Shown here in pieces: positions 19,118 to 27,857 of a DNA stretch of 64,000 nt. The stretch is from contig NZ_JAGGNU010000024.1 in NCBI RefSeq assembly GCF_018614915.1, forward strand, positions 164,964 to 228,963. The letters run 5' to 3'. The notes beneath the pieces were generated by a model. That model did not search any database and was not told the origin of the DNA. It was given only the letters and a program-made list of their open reading frames with translations. The stretch is from Variovorax paradoxus. GTDB taxonomy: Bacteria; Pseudomonadota; Gammaproteobacteria; Burkholderiales; Burkholderiaceae_C. Numbering within the stretch: the stretch's first letter is position 1; the number at the start of each line of letters is the position of its first letter. The position numbers and the translations under genes are program-made.

Positions 19118-20710
19118 ATGGATTCATCGACGACCACGCTCACGAGTTACTACGACACCGTGCCGTACGACTCGCATCCTTTTCCTCAGTCGGCGGTGGA
19201 GCACCTGGAGGCGCTGGCCTTCCTGTTCGGGCTGGAGTCGCCTGCACCGGCGCGCGCGCGCGTGCTCGAACTCGGCAGCGCGGCCGGCGGCAACCTGATT
19301 CCGTTCGCAGCGCGTCATCCGGAAGCCCGGGCCTTGGGCGTCGATCTCTCGCCGGTGCAGATCCGGCAGGGCGCGGCGGCCATCGAGCATTCGGGTCTGA
19401 AGAACGTCGAACTGCGCGCGCTCGACATCTCGCGCATCGACGCCTCCTTCGGCCAGTTCGACTACATCATCTGCCACGGCGTCTACAGCTGGGTGCCGGC
19501 GCCGGTGCAGGATGCGATCCTGCGCGTGTGCTCCGAGAACCTCGCGCCCAATGGCGTGGCCTACGTGAGCTACAACGTGTACCCGGGCTGGAAGGCGCGC
19601 GAGATCGTGCGCGACGCCATGATCCTGCGCGGCGCACCGCGCGACGAGCCGGACGAGAAGCTCTCCTATGCGCGCGGCATGCTCGAGTTTCTCGAGCAGT
19701 CGGCGCGGCCGGACAGCGTGCTCAAGAAGACGCTCGAGGAGACCATGCCGATCGTGCGCGCCGCCAACAGCTCGTACCTGCTGCACGAGTTCCTCGAACC
19801 CTGCAACTCGCCCTGCTATTTCAAGGAATTCGCCGCGCGTGCGGGCGCGCACGGACTGAGCTACCTGGCGGACGCGGAGCCATCGACCATGTTCGTCCAG
19901 AACTACGGCGAAAAGGTGCGCGATCCCTTGCTGCGCGAATGCGGGGGCAGCCAGATTCTGATGGAGCAGTACCTGGACTTCCTGGTCAACCGCACCTTCC
20001 GCCAGACGCTGCTCGTCAAGCAGGAGCGTGCCACCGACATCCGCTACCGCCTCGACCCCGAGCGCATCCGCGCGCTCGAATTCGCCGGCGTGTTCGCGGC
20101 CGAGGGCGGTGGCGTGCTCACCCTCGACGCGCAGGAGCAGCCCTGCAACGCGATGCGCAACCTCAAGATCACCCTGCGGCTGCCGTTGCAAAAAGCGGTG
20201 GCACAGGTGCTCGACGAGCGCTACCCGGCGACCGCCTCGGTCGACGCGCTCATTGCCGAAGTTTCGGCGCGCACCGGGGAACCGCGCGCCGCCGTCGAGC
20301 CGCCCGTCATGGCGATGCTCGAGGAGCTGCTGATCCTGGGCGCCTTGCGCATCCGGCGCGCCGCACCGCAGGCGGCCGCGCAGGTGTCGGAATTCCCGCG
20401 TGCGCTGTCCGCGGTTCGCGGGGCCCCGAGCCTCGCCCTGAACGCAGGACCGTCTGCCGTCGCCTGCAACATGTGGCATGAGCCGGTCGGGCTCTCGCTG
20501 CTCGAACGCTGCCTCCTGCCCTTGCTCGACGGCGAGCACTCGCACGAGGCCCTGGCGCAGCACCTGGCCGCGGAAGCCCGCGCCGAGCGCCTGCGCTTCA
20601 TCAAGGACGAGAAGCCGCTGACCGAAGAAGCCGCGCTGCGCGAATTCACGCAGCAGCAGGTGGCGCTCGCGCTTCGGGACCTGCGGCGCAAGGCGCTGCT
20701 GGCGGGCTGA
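19118..20710 (+). CDS. SAM-dependent methyltransferase with methyltransferase regulatory domain
   Basis: A 530-residue protein. Residues 1-165 form a class I methyltransferase: YYDTVPYDSHPFPQ, the SAM loop VLELGSAAGGNLIPFAA, GVDLSPVQIRQG and IICHGVYSWVPAPVQ. The region from about 220 to 310 matches the methyltransferase regulatory domain found in this group, and the C-terminal 180 residues are a further helical part, including ERYPATASVDALIAEV. The substrate is unknown; relatives sit near ribosomal or cell-envelope genes without clear pattern. A monocistronic-looking gene between ssrA and ggt. Confidence 0.82.
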   Translation: MDSSTTTLTSYYDTVPYDSHPFPQSAVEHLEALAFLFGLESPAPARARVLELGSAAGGNLIPFAARHPEARALGVDLSPVQIRQGAAAIEHSGLKNVELRALDISRIDASFGQFDYIICHGVYSWVPAPVQDAILRVCSENLAPNGVAYVSYNVYPGWKAREIVRDAMILRGAPRDEPDEKLSYARGMLEFLEQSARPDSVLKKTLEETMPIVRAANSSYLLHEFLEPCNSPCYFKEFAARAGAHGLSYLADAEPSTMFVQNYGEKVRDPLLRECGGSQILMEQYLDFLVNRTFRQTLLVKQERATDIRYRLDPERIRALEFAGVFAAEGGGVLTLDAQEQPCNAMRNLKITLRLPLQKAVAQVLDERYPATASVDALIAEVSARTGEPRAAVEPPVMAMLEELLILGALRIRRAAPQAAAQVSEFPRALSAVRGAPSLALNAGPSAVACNMWHEPVGLSLLERCLLPLLDGEHSHEALAQHLAAEARAERLRFIKDEKPLTEEAALREFTQQQVALALRDLRRKALLAG

Positions 20711-20737
20711 TTCCATTTCAAAAAGGAGAAGAAAACC

Positions 20738-22474
20738 ATGAAACAGCTTCAGTGGACATCCGCCTTGCGCACCGTCGTTGCAGCGGCGCTTGCGCTGGCG
20801 GGCGCGGCACAACTGCACGCAGCCTCGCAGGCACCGGTGGCGGCCGAGACCGGCATGGTCGTGAGCGCCCAGCATCTTGCGACCAGGATCGGCGTCGATG
20901 TGCTCAAGCGAGGCGGCAATGCGATCGACTCCGCAGTCGCTGTCGGCTATGCGCTGGCCGTGGTCTACCCGGCTGCGGGCAACCTGGGCGGCGGCGGCTT
21001 CATGACCGTGCAACTCGCCGATGGCCGCAAGACCTTCCTCGACTTCCGCGAGAAAGCACCGCTGGCCGCCACGGCCAACATGTACCTCGACAAGGACGGC
21101 AACGTCGTCAAGGGCCTGAGCACGAACGGCCACCTTGCCGTGGGCGTGCCCGGCACAGTTTCCGGTCTCGAGACGGCGCGCGAGAAGTACGGCACCATGA
21201 AGCGCGATGCGCTGATCGCGCCCTCGATCACGCTGGCCGAACGCGGTTTCGTGCTGGAGCAGGGCGACATCGACATGCTCGCGACGGCAACCGCCGACTT
21301 CAGGAAAGACCCGGCCTCCGGCACGATCTTCCTGAACAAGGGCGAGCCCTTCGCGGTCGGCCAGAAGCTGGTGCAGAAAGACCTGGCGAAGACACTCAAG
21401 GCCATCAGCCGCAACGGCGTCGAGGGTTTCTACAAGGGCCCGGTGGGTGCCGCCATCGTGGCCTCGAGCCAGGCCGGCAAGGGGATCATCACGCAGGCCG
21501 ACCTGAACCAGTACACCACGCGCGAACTCGCGCCGGTCGAATGCGACTACCGCGGCTACCGCGTGATTTCGGCGCCGCCGCCGAGCTCGGGCGGGGTGGT
21601 GATCTGCGAGATGCTGAACATCCTCGAGGGCTACCCGCTCAAGGACCTCGGCTTCCGCTCGGCGCAGGCCGTGCACTACCAGATCGAGGCGATGCGCCAC
21701 GCCTATGTCGACCGCAACAGCTACCTCGGCGACCCCGACTTCGTGAAGAATCCGCTCGACCGGCTGCTCGACAAGGGCTACGCCGAAAAGATCCGCGCCG
21801 TGATCGACCCGAAGAAGGCCGGCGTTTCCAAGGACATCAAGCCCGGCGTCGCACCCCATGAAGGCAGCAACACCACCCACTACTCGATCGTCGACCAGTG
21901 GGGCAATGCGGTCTCGGTGACCTACACCCTGAACGACTGGTTCGGCGCCAAGGTTACGGCCGCCGGCACCGGTGTGCTGCTCAACAACGAGATGGACGAC
22001 TTCACCTCGAAGATCGGCGTACCCAACCTCTACGGTCTGGTGCAGGGCGAGGCCAATGCCATCGCCCCGGGCAAGCGGCCGCTGTCCTCGATGAGCCCGA
22101 CCATCGTGACCAAGGACGGCAAGCCCGTGTTCGTGGTCGGCACGCCGGGCGGCAGCCGCATCATCACGGCGGTGCTGCACACCATCCTCAATGTCGTCGA
22201 CTACGGCATGAACGTGCAGGAGGCCGTCGACGCGCCGCGCTTCCACCAGCAGTGGCTGCCCGACGTGACCAACGTCGAGACCTTCGCGCTCAGCCCCGAC
22301 ACGCGCAAGCTCCTGACCGACATGGGCCACAACCTCGGCGTGCCGCAGCCTGCGAACCACATGGCGGCGATCATCGTCGGCGCGCCCTCGCTGGGCGGCA
22401 AGCCGGTCGGCAAGAACCGCTTCTACGGTGCCAACGACCCGCGGCGCAACACCGGGCTGGCGCTCGGGTACTGA
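20738..22474 (+). CDS. ggt: Gamma-glutamyltransferase
   Basis: A 578-residue periplasmic enzyme that cleaves glutathione and transfers the gamma-glutamyl group. A signal peptide covers residues 1-29 (ending LHAAS). The N-terminal nucleophile hydrolase is visible: GNLGGGGFMTV in the large subunit, the self-cleavage and catalytic site GSNTTHYSIVD with nucleophile Thr379 (TTHYS), NDWFGAK, and the glycine-rich PLSSMSPTIV ... GTPGGSRII. The proenzyme is expected to split before Thr379. Ribosome site AAAGGAGAAG. The stop overlaps rsuA by one base. Confidence 0.95.
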   Translation: MKQLQWTSALRTVVAAALALAGAAQLHAASQAPVAAETGMVVSAQHLATRIGVDVLKRGGNAIDSAVAVGYALAVVYPAAGNLGGGGFMTVQLADGRKTFLDFREKAPLAATANMYLDKDGNVVKGLSTNGHLAVGVPGTVSGLETAREKYGTMKRDALIAPSITLAERGFVLEQGDIDMLATATADFRKDPASGTIFLNKGEPFAVGQKLVQKDLAKTLKAISRNGVEGFYKGPVGAAIVASSQAGKGIITQADLNQYTTRELAPVECDYRGYRVISAPPPSSGGVVICEMLNILEGYPLKDLGFRSAQAVHYQIEAMRHAYVDRNSYLGDPDFVKNPLDRLLDKGYAEKIRAVIDPKKAGVSKDIKPGVAPHEGSNTTHYSIVDQWGNAVSVTYTLNDWFGAKVTAAGTGVLLNNEMDDFTSKIGVPNLYGLVQGEANAIAPGKRPLSSMSPTIVTKDGKPVFVVGTPGGSRIITAVLHTILNVVDYGMNVQEAVDAPRFHQQWLPDVTNVETFALSPDTRKLLTDMGHNLGVPQPANHMAAIIVGAPSLGGKPVGKNRFYGANDPRRNTGLALGY

Positions 22475-23232
22475 TGCGGATCGACGAGATCCTCTACACC
22501 CAGGGCTTCGGCACCCGGCGCGTCTGCGCCGGGCTGGTTCAGCAAGGCCTGGTAAGGACGGCGGGAGCCGTCGTCGCAGACCCCGCGGCGGAATTCGAGA
22601 CGGAAGGCCTGCGCTTCACCGTCCAGGGCACCGAGTGGGAATACCACGAGAAGGCCTACCTGTTGCTGCACAAGCCGGCGGGCACCGAGTGCTCGCAGAA
22701 GCCGTCGACCTATCCCAGCATCTACACGCTGTTGCCGTCGCCCTTGCGCCTGCGACCCAACAAGGGCGCGGTGCAAGGCGTGCAGGCCATCGGCCGGCTC
22801 GACCAGGACACCACCGGCCTCCTGCTCCTGACCGACGACGGCCAGTTCATCCACCGCATGGGCTCGCCCAAGCACCATGTGCCCAAGGTCTACGAGGTGG
22901 GCACCAAGCATGCGATCGACGACACGCAAGTGGCCCGGCTGCTGGCCGGCGTGGTGCTCGACGACGACCCGAGGCCGGTGCGCGCCGCCGCCTGCGAGGC
23001 GGTCGCGCCGCAGCACCTGCGGCTTACCCTCACCGAAGGCAAGTACCACCAGGTCAAGCGCATGCTGGCTGCCGTGGGCAACCGGGTCGAGAGCCTGCAC
23101 CGCTCACGCATCGGGCCGCTCGCGCTGCCCGAGGACTTGGCGCCGGGCCAATGGCGCTGGCTGGAGCCGGCCCAGGTGGAAGCCCTGCGGACTGCGCGTG
23201 CAAGTCAGCCGGAGAACAGGCTCAGTCGTTAA
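22474..23232 (+). CDS. rsuA: 16S rRNA pseudouridine-516 synthase RsuA-type
   Basis: A 252-residue pseudouridine synthase of the RsuA/RluB/E/F family. An N-terminal S4-like RNA-binding part (MRIDEILYTQGFGTRRVCAGL) precedes the catalytic domain with the signature AIGRLDQDTTGLLLLTDDG, which contains the catalytic Asp, and EGKYHQVKRMLAAVGN near the end. Modification of 16S U516 is the best match for this small subgroup (PKHHVPKVYEV); RluE-like specificity cannot be excluded. TGATG coupling to ggt. Confidence 0.88.
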   Translation: MRIDEILYTQGFGTRRVCAGLVQQGLVRTAGAVVADPAAEFETEGLRFTVQGTEWEYHEKAYLLLHKPAGTECSQKPSTYPSIYTLLPSPLRLRPNKGAVQGVQAIGRLDQDTTGLLLLTDDGQFIHRMGSPKHHVPKVYEVGTKHAIDDTQVARLLAGVVLDDDPRPVRAAACEAVAPQHLRLTLTEGKYHQVKRMLAAVGNRVESLHRSRIGPLALPEDLAPGQWRWLEPAQVEALRTARASQPENRLSR

Positions 23233-23260
23233 AATCGAAAGCCTTCTTCCGGAACTTCTC

Positions 23261-24247
23261 TTGCGCTGCATTTCCTTGTCGACGGGCCGCCTTGCGGCCT
23301 TTTTGTTTGCCTTCGCGGTCCTGCCGTCGCACGCCGCCGAACCGCCCCCGGTTTTCGTGCTCAATTCGCTCGACGCCACAGTCAGCGTGGTGGACCCGGT
23401 CAGCTGGACCGAAAAACTGCGCATCCCGACCGGCAAGGAGCCGCACCATCTCTATCTCACGCCCGACGAGCAGTCGCTGCTCGTCGCCAATTCGGCCGGC
23501 GACTCGCTGACCTTTCTGAACCCGCGCACGGCCGAGGTTCAGCGCGTGGTCTACGGCATCATCGATCCGTACCACCTGCGCTTCTCGCCCGACATGAAGT
23601 GGCTCGTCACCGCCGGGAACCGGCTCAACCACATCGACATCTACCGCTGGGACGGCAAGGAGCCCAAGCTGGTCAAGCGCATTCCCTCGGGCAAGACACC
23701 GAGCCACATCTGGATCGACGGCAGGAGCACCACGGCCTACGTCACGATGCAGGACAGCGATGAGCTGGTTGCCGTCGATCTCGCCACCCAGACCATCCGC
23801 TGGCGCACGCCCACCGGCCCGATGCCGGCCGACATCTTCGGCATCCACGACGGCAAGACGCTGCTGGTCGGCCTCACGGGCAGCGACGGCGTGCAGGTCT
23901 TCGACGTGGCCGGCCCGGAGCCCAGGCCCATCGGCAAGATTCCGACCGGCAAGGGCGCCCATGCCTTCCGCTCGGCCGGCGACGGCCGCAGCGTCTTCGT
24001 CAGCAACCGCGTGGCCAACAGCATCAGCCGCATCGACCTGCAGACGCTGCAGGTCAGCGACACCTATCCGGTGCCCGGCGGGCCCGACTGCATGGACGTC
24101 TCGGCCGACGGCAAGACGCTCTACGTGACCTCGCGCTGGGCCAGGAAGCTCAGCGTGTTCGACCTGTCCACCCGCAAGCTGGCGCGGCAGGTGGCCGTGG
24201 GTCGTTCGCCGCACGGCGTCTGGACGCTCGACCATGCACGGCGCTAG
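23261..24247 (+). CDS. YncE/YVTN-type beta-propeller periplasmic protein
   Basis: About 328 residues. The reading frame has no ATG near its start; a TTG at 23261 (or 23276) would place a signal peptide (STGRLAAFLFAFAVLPSHA) at the front. The mature part is a seven-bladed propeller with repeated units ending in a VTSRWARKLSVFDL-type strand (LLVANSAGDSLTFL, VFVSNRVANSISRI, LYVTSRWARKLSVF). Such YncE-like proteins are secreted; some bind DNA or partner proteins, and the role here is unknown. Overlaps the deacetylase-like gene by 14 bases, so the two are co-expressed. Confidence 0.8.
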   Translation: MRCISLSTGRLAAFLFAFAVLPSHAAEPPPVFVLNSLDATVSVVDPVSWTEKLRIPTGKEPHHLYLTPDEQSLLVANSAGDSLTFLNPRTAEVQRVVYGIIDPYHLRFSPDMKWLVTAGNRLNHIDIYRWDGKEPKLVKRIPSGKTPSHIWIDGRSTTAYVTMQDSDELVAVDLATQTIRWRTPTGPMPADIFGIHDGKTLLVGLTGSDGVQVFDVAGPEPRPIGKIPTGKGAHAFRSAGDGRSVFVSNRVANSISRIDLQTLQVSDTYPVPGGPDCMDVSADGKTLYVTSRWARKLSVFDLSTRKLARQVAVGRSPHGVWTLDHARR

Positions 24248-25031
24248 GTATGCGGCTGCGCTGCTCTGGATCGCGGCCGGCATGGCGTCCACCGGCGTCG
24301 CTGCACAGGGCAGCTGCACCAAGCCGGTCTACCTGAGCTTCGACACCGGCCACATGGGCGTGGCGCCGCTGGTGGCCGAGGTGCTGAAGCGGCAGGACGT
24401 GCGCGTCACCTTTTTCGGCGCGGCCGAGCGCACCCTGACCGGCGGCGACAGCCTCGACAGCCAGTGGGCGCCGTGGTGGAAGGCGAGGGCGGCCGAAGGC
24501 CACGAGTTCGCATCCCACACCTACGACCATGCCTACTGGCGCGGCGACCTGAAAGGCATTGCGCCGCGCTTTCGCATCGCGCCCTCTGCCGGCGCCTTCG
24601 CCGGCCGGCAATTCACCTGGGACGCGCAACAGTACTGCGCCAACATCGCCAAGGCTTCCGAACGCTTGCAGCACGTCACCGGCAAGAAGCCGCTGCCGCT
24701 GTTCCGCGCGCCGGGAGGCAAGACCTCGCCGAAGCTGCTGGCGGCCGCCAAGGCCTGCGGCTACGAGCACGTGGGCTGGGCACCGGCCGGCCTCCTGGGC
24801 GACGAGCTGCCGAGCGAGAAGTTCAGCAACGAGAAGCTGCTGCAACAAGCCCTCGACAACATCCGGCCCGGCGACATCCTGGTTGCGCACCTGGGCATCT
24901 GGTCGCGCAAGGATCCGTGGGCGCCGGCCGTGCTGGAGCCCCTGATCGTCGGTCTCAAGGCCAAGGGCTTCTGCTTCGAGACGCTGCGCCAGCATCCGGT
25001 GTACCGTGACTGGATCGCATCCCATCCCTGA
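24234..25031 (+). CDS. Polysaccharide deacetylase (NodB) family protein with altered motif 1
   Basis: A 265-residue secreted protein: signal peptide 1-24 (ending GVAA), then a NodB-homology domain. Seen: motif 1 as LSFDTGHMG (Asp37, but Thr38 where metal-binding Asp is usual), motif 2 HTYDH (His95, His99) and motif 3 RAPGG (158-162). The family removes acetyl groups from peptidoglycan or polysaccharide with a D-H-H metal triad. Asp37 would be the base, so the metal site lacks one normal ligand; either another residue replaces it or the activity is changed. An extra insert with paired cysteines (Cys28, Cys135) is present. Confidence 0.82.
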   Translation: MHGARYAAALLWIAAGMASTGVAAQGSCTKPVYLSFDTGHMGVAPLVAEVLKRQDVRVTFFGAAERTLTGGDSLDSQWAPWWKARAAEGHEFASHTYDHAYWRGDLKGIAPRFRIAPSAGAFAGRQFTWDAQQYCANIAKASERLQHVTGKKPLPLFRAPGGKTSPKLLAAAKACGYEHVGWAPAGLLGDELPSEKFSNEKLLQQALDNIRPGDILVAHLGIWSRKDPWAPAVLEPLIVGLKAKGFCFETLRQHPVYRDWIASHP

Positions 25032-25047
25032 ATCGCGTGGCGTACCG

Positions 25048-26019
25048 ATGGACCGGCTGACCGACCTTTTCGCCAACTTGCAGCAATGGCTGTTCGAAGC
25101 AGCCGTGCAGCCGCTGGTCTATGCCGTCGGCCTCGGCGGCTGGGTCGAGGATGCCTTCGACGCCACCGGCTGGCTGCTGGTCGGCCTGATCCAGATCGGC
25201 GTGCTGGTGGCCGTGGTCGGTCCGCTGCAGCGCTGGCGGCCGACCGAGCCGGTCGTTGACCGGCCGGCCATCCGCATCGACATCCTCTACACGCTGATCC
25301 ACCGGCTGGGCTTGTTCCGGCTCGCGATGTTCTTCGCGCTGGATCCGCTCTTCGACGAGATCCTCGGCACCGTGCGCGCCGCCGGCTGGGGTTCCTTCCA
25401 CCTCGACCAGCTCTGGCCGGGACTGACCGACATCCCCTGGGTCGCCTTCGCGATCTACCTGGTGGTGCTCGACCTGGTCGAGTACCTGATCCACCGCGGG
25501 CAGCACGGCTTCCAGTGGTGGTGGGCGCTGCATTCGCTGCACCATTCGCAGCGCCAGATGACCATGTGGAGCGACAACCGCAACCACCTGCTCGACGACG
25601 TGATCCACGACACGATCATCGTCGTGGTGGCTCAACTGATCGGCGTGGCGCCGGGCCAGTTCATCGCGATCGTCGCCTTCACCCAGCTCAGCGAAAGCCT
25701 GCAGCATGCCAATCTGCGATTGGGATTCGGCGCGATCGGCGAGCGGCTCTGGATCAGCCCGCGCTTCCACCGGCTGCACCACAGCATCGGGATCGGCCAC
25801 GAGTCCCGGGGCCCTCGAACGCTGGGCGGCCACAACTTCGGCGTGCTGCTGCCCTGGTGGGACATGCTTTTTCGCACCGTCAATTTCGAGCAGCGCTACG
25901 ACCCCACCGGCATTCGCGACCAGGTCGAACCCGATGCCAGCGGCCGCGTGCGCGACTACGGCCGCGGCTTCTGGGCGCAGCAGTGGTTGGGGCTCAAACG
26001 CCTGGCTCGCTACGATTGA
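25048..26019 (+). CDS. Sterol desaturase / fatty acid hydroxylase family protein
   Basis: A 323-residue membrane protein with at least four hydrophobic segments and the eight-histidine di-iron pattern: HRGQH at about residue 150, HSLHH at about 163 and FHRLHHS at about 250. This family inserts oxygen or double bonds into lipids at the inner membrane. The ATG at 25048 follows the deacetylase-like gene by 16 bases; a start 14 codons earlier would overlap that gene and lacks a family match. Lipid substrate not known (ornithine-lipid hydroxylation and hopanoid or carotenoid changes are among the family's roles). Confidence 0.88.
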   Translation: MDRLTDLFANLQQWLFEAAVQPLVYAVGLGGWVEDAFDATGWLLVGLIQIGVLVAVVGPLQRWRPTEPVVDRPAIRIDILYTLIHRLGLFRLAMFFALDPLFDEILGTVRAAGWGSFHLDQLWPGLTDIPWVAFAIYLVVLDLVEYLIHRGQHGFQWWWALHSLHHSQRQMTMWSDNRNHLLDDVIHDTIIVVVAQLIGVAPGQFIAIVAFTQLSESLQHANLRLGFGAIGERLWISPRFHRLHHSIGIGHESRGPRTLGGHNFGVLLPWWDMLFRTVNFEQRYDPTGIRDQVEPDASGRVRDYGRGFWAQQWLGLKRLARYD

Positions 26020-26038
26020 GGCGTTATCCTCGGCCTCG

Positions 26039-26911
26039 ATGCGACTCCTTCTCGATTCCTTCTGGCGCTCGGTAGCCTATTGCATGCACCCGCGGGTGAT
26101 CGTGCTGTCGTTCCTGCCGCTCGGCTTGATGGTGGTCCTGGCGGCGCTGTTCGGCTACTTCTACTGGGATGCGACCGTGGCCTGGACCCGCGAGGCGCTC
26201 GAAGCCTGGCCGCTCCTCGCCAGCTTCTGGGGCTGGATGGGGCGCTTCTTCTCCGGCGACGTCACGGCCGTGCTCGCGCCGATGGTGGTCGTGATCGCGG
26301 CCACGCCATTGATCGTCGTCGTTGCGCTCGTGATCGTGGGCGGCCTCATGGCGCCGCCACTCACTCGCCTGGTGGCCGACCGGCGTTTTCCGGCGCTGGA
26401 ACAGAAGAAGGGTGCTTCCTTCTTCGGCAGCGTGTTCCGCTCGCTGGGCCTGACCTTGCTGGCGCTGCTCGCGCTGATCGTTTCCATGCCGCTCTGGCTC
26501 ATCCCGCCGCTGGTGCTGATCCTGCCGCCGCTGATCTGGGGCTGGCTGACTTATCGCGTGATGAGCTTCGATGCGCTGGCCGAGCACGCGAGCCCCGAGG
26601 AGCGAGAGGCCGTGCTGCGCGCGCACCGCCTGCCGCTGCTCGGCGTCGGCGTGCTGTGCGGCTACCTGGGCGCCGCGCCCAGCATCGTCTGGGCCTCGGG
26701 CCTGTTGTTCGCCGCCGCCTTCTTCGTGCTGGTGCCGCTCGCGATCTGGATCTACACGCTGGTGTTCGCCTTCTCCGCACTCTGGTTCGCGCACTACTGC
26801 CTGGATGCGCTGGCCCAGCTGCGGGCGCAGCGCGCGGCGGCAGCTATTTCATCTTCCGCGACCGACATGGCAGACGTCCATGCGGCCGCGACCCAATGGG
26901 GCGCACCATGA
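26039..26911 (+). CDS. EI24 domain membrane protein (CysZ-like)
   Basis: A 290-residue membrane protein with about six hydrophobic segments (for example ITVLSFLPLGLMVVLAALFG-like helix at 20-40, MVVVIAATPLIVVVALVIVGGLM at 80-105 and a C-terminal pair). It falls in the EI24/CysZ superfamily; the best-known member takes up sulfate, but many in betaproteobacteria are uncharacterised. Starts 19 bases after the hydroxylase-like gene; its stop overlaps the next gene by ATGA. The Ala-rich tail after residue 265 is probably cytoplasmic. Confidence 0.8.
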   Translation: MRLLLDSFWRSVAYCMHPRVIVLSFLPLGLMVVLAALFGYFYWDATVAWTREALEAWPLLASFWGWMGRFFSGDVTAVLAPMVVVIAATPLIVVVALVIVGGLMAPPLTRLVADRRFPALEQKKGASFFGSVFRSLGLTLLALLALIVSMPLWLIPPLVLILPPLIWGWLTYRVMSFDALAEHASPEEREAVLRAHRLPLLGVGVLCGYLGAAPSIVWASGLLFAAAFFVLVPLAIWIYTLVFAFSALWFAHYCLDALAQLRAQRAAAAISSSATDMADVHAAATQWGAP

Positions 26912-27711
26912 CCATCCGATCGTTCGGTCTGCTCGTCATCGGCGACGAAATCCTGTCCGGCAAGCGCGCCGACAAGCACATGCCCAAGGTCATCGAACTG
27001 CTCGCCGCGCGCGGCCTGCAATTGGCCTGGGCGGAGTACGTCGGCGATGTGCCGGTCCGCATCACCGAAGCGCTCGCGCGCGCCTTCGCCTCGGGCGACG
27101 TCGTGTTCTCCACCGGCGGCATCGGCGCCACGCCCGACGACCACACGCGACAGTGCGCGGCCGCCGCGTTGGGCGTGCCGCTGGGGCTTCATCCGGAAGC
27201 CGAAGTCCTGATTCGCGAACGCATGCAGGACACGGCGCGCGAGCAGGGCACGGTCTACGAGCCCGACCATCCCCACAACATCCATCGGCTCAACATGGGC
27301 GTGTTCCCGCTGGGCGCCAACATCATCCGCAACCCCTACAACAAGATCCCGGGCTTCAGCATCGGCGACGTGCATTTCGTGCCGGGGTTCCCGGTCATGG
27401 CCTGGCCGATGATCGAATCGGTGCTCGACGAGCGCTATGCGCACCTCTTCGCGCGCGGCGGGGCGGTGGAGAAGTCGGTCATCGTGTATGGCGCCATGGA
27501 GGCCGCGCTCACGCCGCTCATGGAAGCCGTCGAACTCGCCCATCCCGGCATCAAGGTCTTCAGCCTGCCGAGCGTGGACCATGCCGAACACGGCCGCCAC
27601 ATCGAACTGGGCGTCAAGGGCGAGGCCGCGCGCGTCGACGCGGCGTACGCCCAGCTGCTTCAGGGTCTGCACGCCTTTGATGCGCGTCTTGGCCCTGAAT
27701 TGGTGCGCTAA
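26908..27711 (+). CDS. CinA N-terminal / molybdopterin-binding domain protein
   Basis: A 267-residue protein with the MoaB/MogA-like (MoCF-binding) fold at residues 1-170: LLVIGDEILSGKRADKH and FSTGGIGATPDDHT are the signature. It lacks the C-terminal nicotinamide-nucleotide amidohydrolase part of full CinA. The rest (residues 175-267) resembles the middle domain of CinA. CinA N-terminal domains hydrolyse ADP-ribose; that activity here is inferred from family only. Coupled by ATGA to the EI24 gene and the last gene before the glnA control region. Confidence 0.85.
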   Translation: MTIRSFGLLVIGDEILSGKRADKHMPKVIELLAARGLQLAWAEYVGDVPVRITEALARAFASGDVVFSTGGIGATPDDHTRQCAAAALGVPLGLHPEAEVLIRERMQDTAREQGTVYEPDHPHNIHRLNMGVFPLGANIIRNPYNKIPGFSIGDVHFVPGFPVMAWPMIESVLDERYAHLFARGGAVEKSVIVYGAMEAALTPLMEAVELAHPGIKVFSLPSVDHAEHGRHIELGVKGEAARVDAAYAQLLQGLHAFDARLGPELVR

Positions 27712-27718
27712 CGTGGAT

Positions 27719-27735
27719 GGCACCAGTTTGGTTAC
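27719..27735 (+). promoter_or_regulatory. Candidate NtrC binding site upstream of glnA
   Basis: GGCACCAGTTTGGTTAC matches the NtrC pattern TGCAC-N7-GTGCA on its left half and partly on its right half. It lies 76 bases before the -24 element, about 94 bases before the expected transcription start, a normal enhancer distance. The right half (GTTAC) is degenerate, so moderate confidence. Confidence 0.45.
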
Positions 27736-27794
27736 AACTTGCCTATTTTTGGGGTTCCGGCCCGGTGCCGTACGCCCCTCTCCGGCAGTGACAA

Positions 27795-27810
27795 TGGCAT
27801 AGAAACTGCA
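27795..27810 (+). promoter_or_regulatory. Sigma-54 promoter of glnA
   Basis: TGGCATAGAAACTGCA fits the -24/-12 consensus TGGCAC-N5-TTGCA: GG at 27796-27797 and GC at 27808-27809 with exactly 10 bases between. Predicted start about 27821, giving a leader of some 37 bases before the glnA ATG with its AGGAGAA ribosome site. With ntrBC downstream, nitrogen-controlled transcription is expected. Confidence 0.75.
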
Positions 27811-27857
27811 TTCCAGATCCCGCAATTCCAACCAACCATCCAAACCAGGAGAACCTG

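Noticed and set aside
19124..22360. 1078-codon minus-strand frame over the methyltransferase and ggt
   Set aside because: Shadow frame caused by high GC; no domain, no ribosome site, and both plus-strand genes have clear motifs.
27718..27741. Second sigma-54 promoter using TGGCAC at 27718 and TTGC at 27738
   Set aside because: GG to GC distance is far too long for -24/-12; the GCAC part fits an NtrC half-site better.
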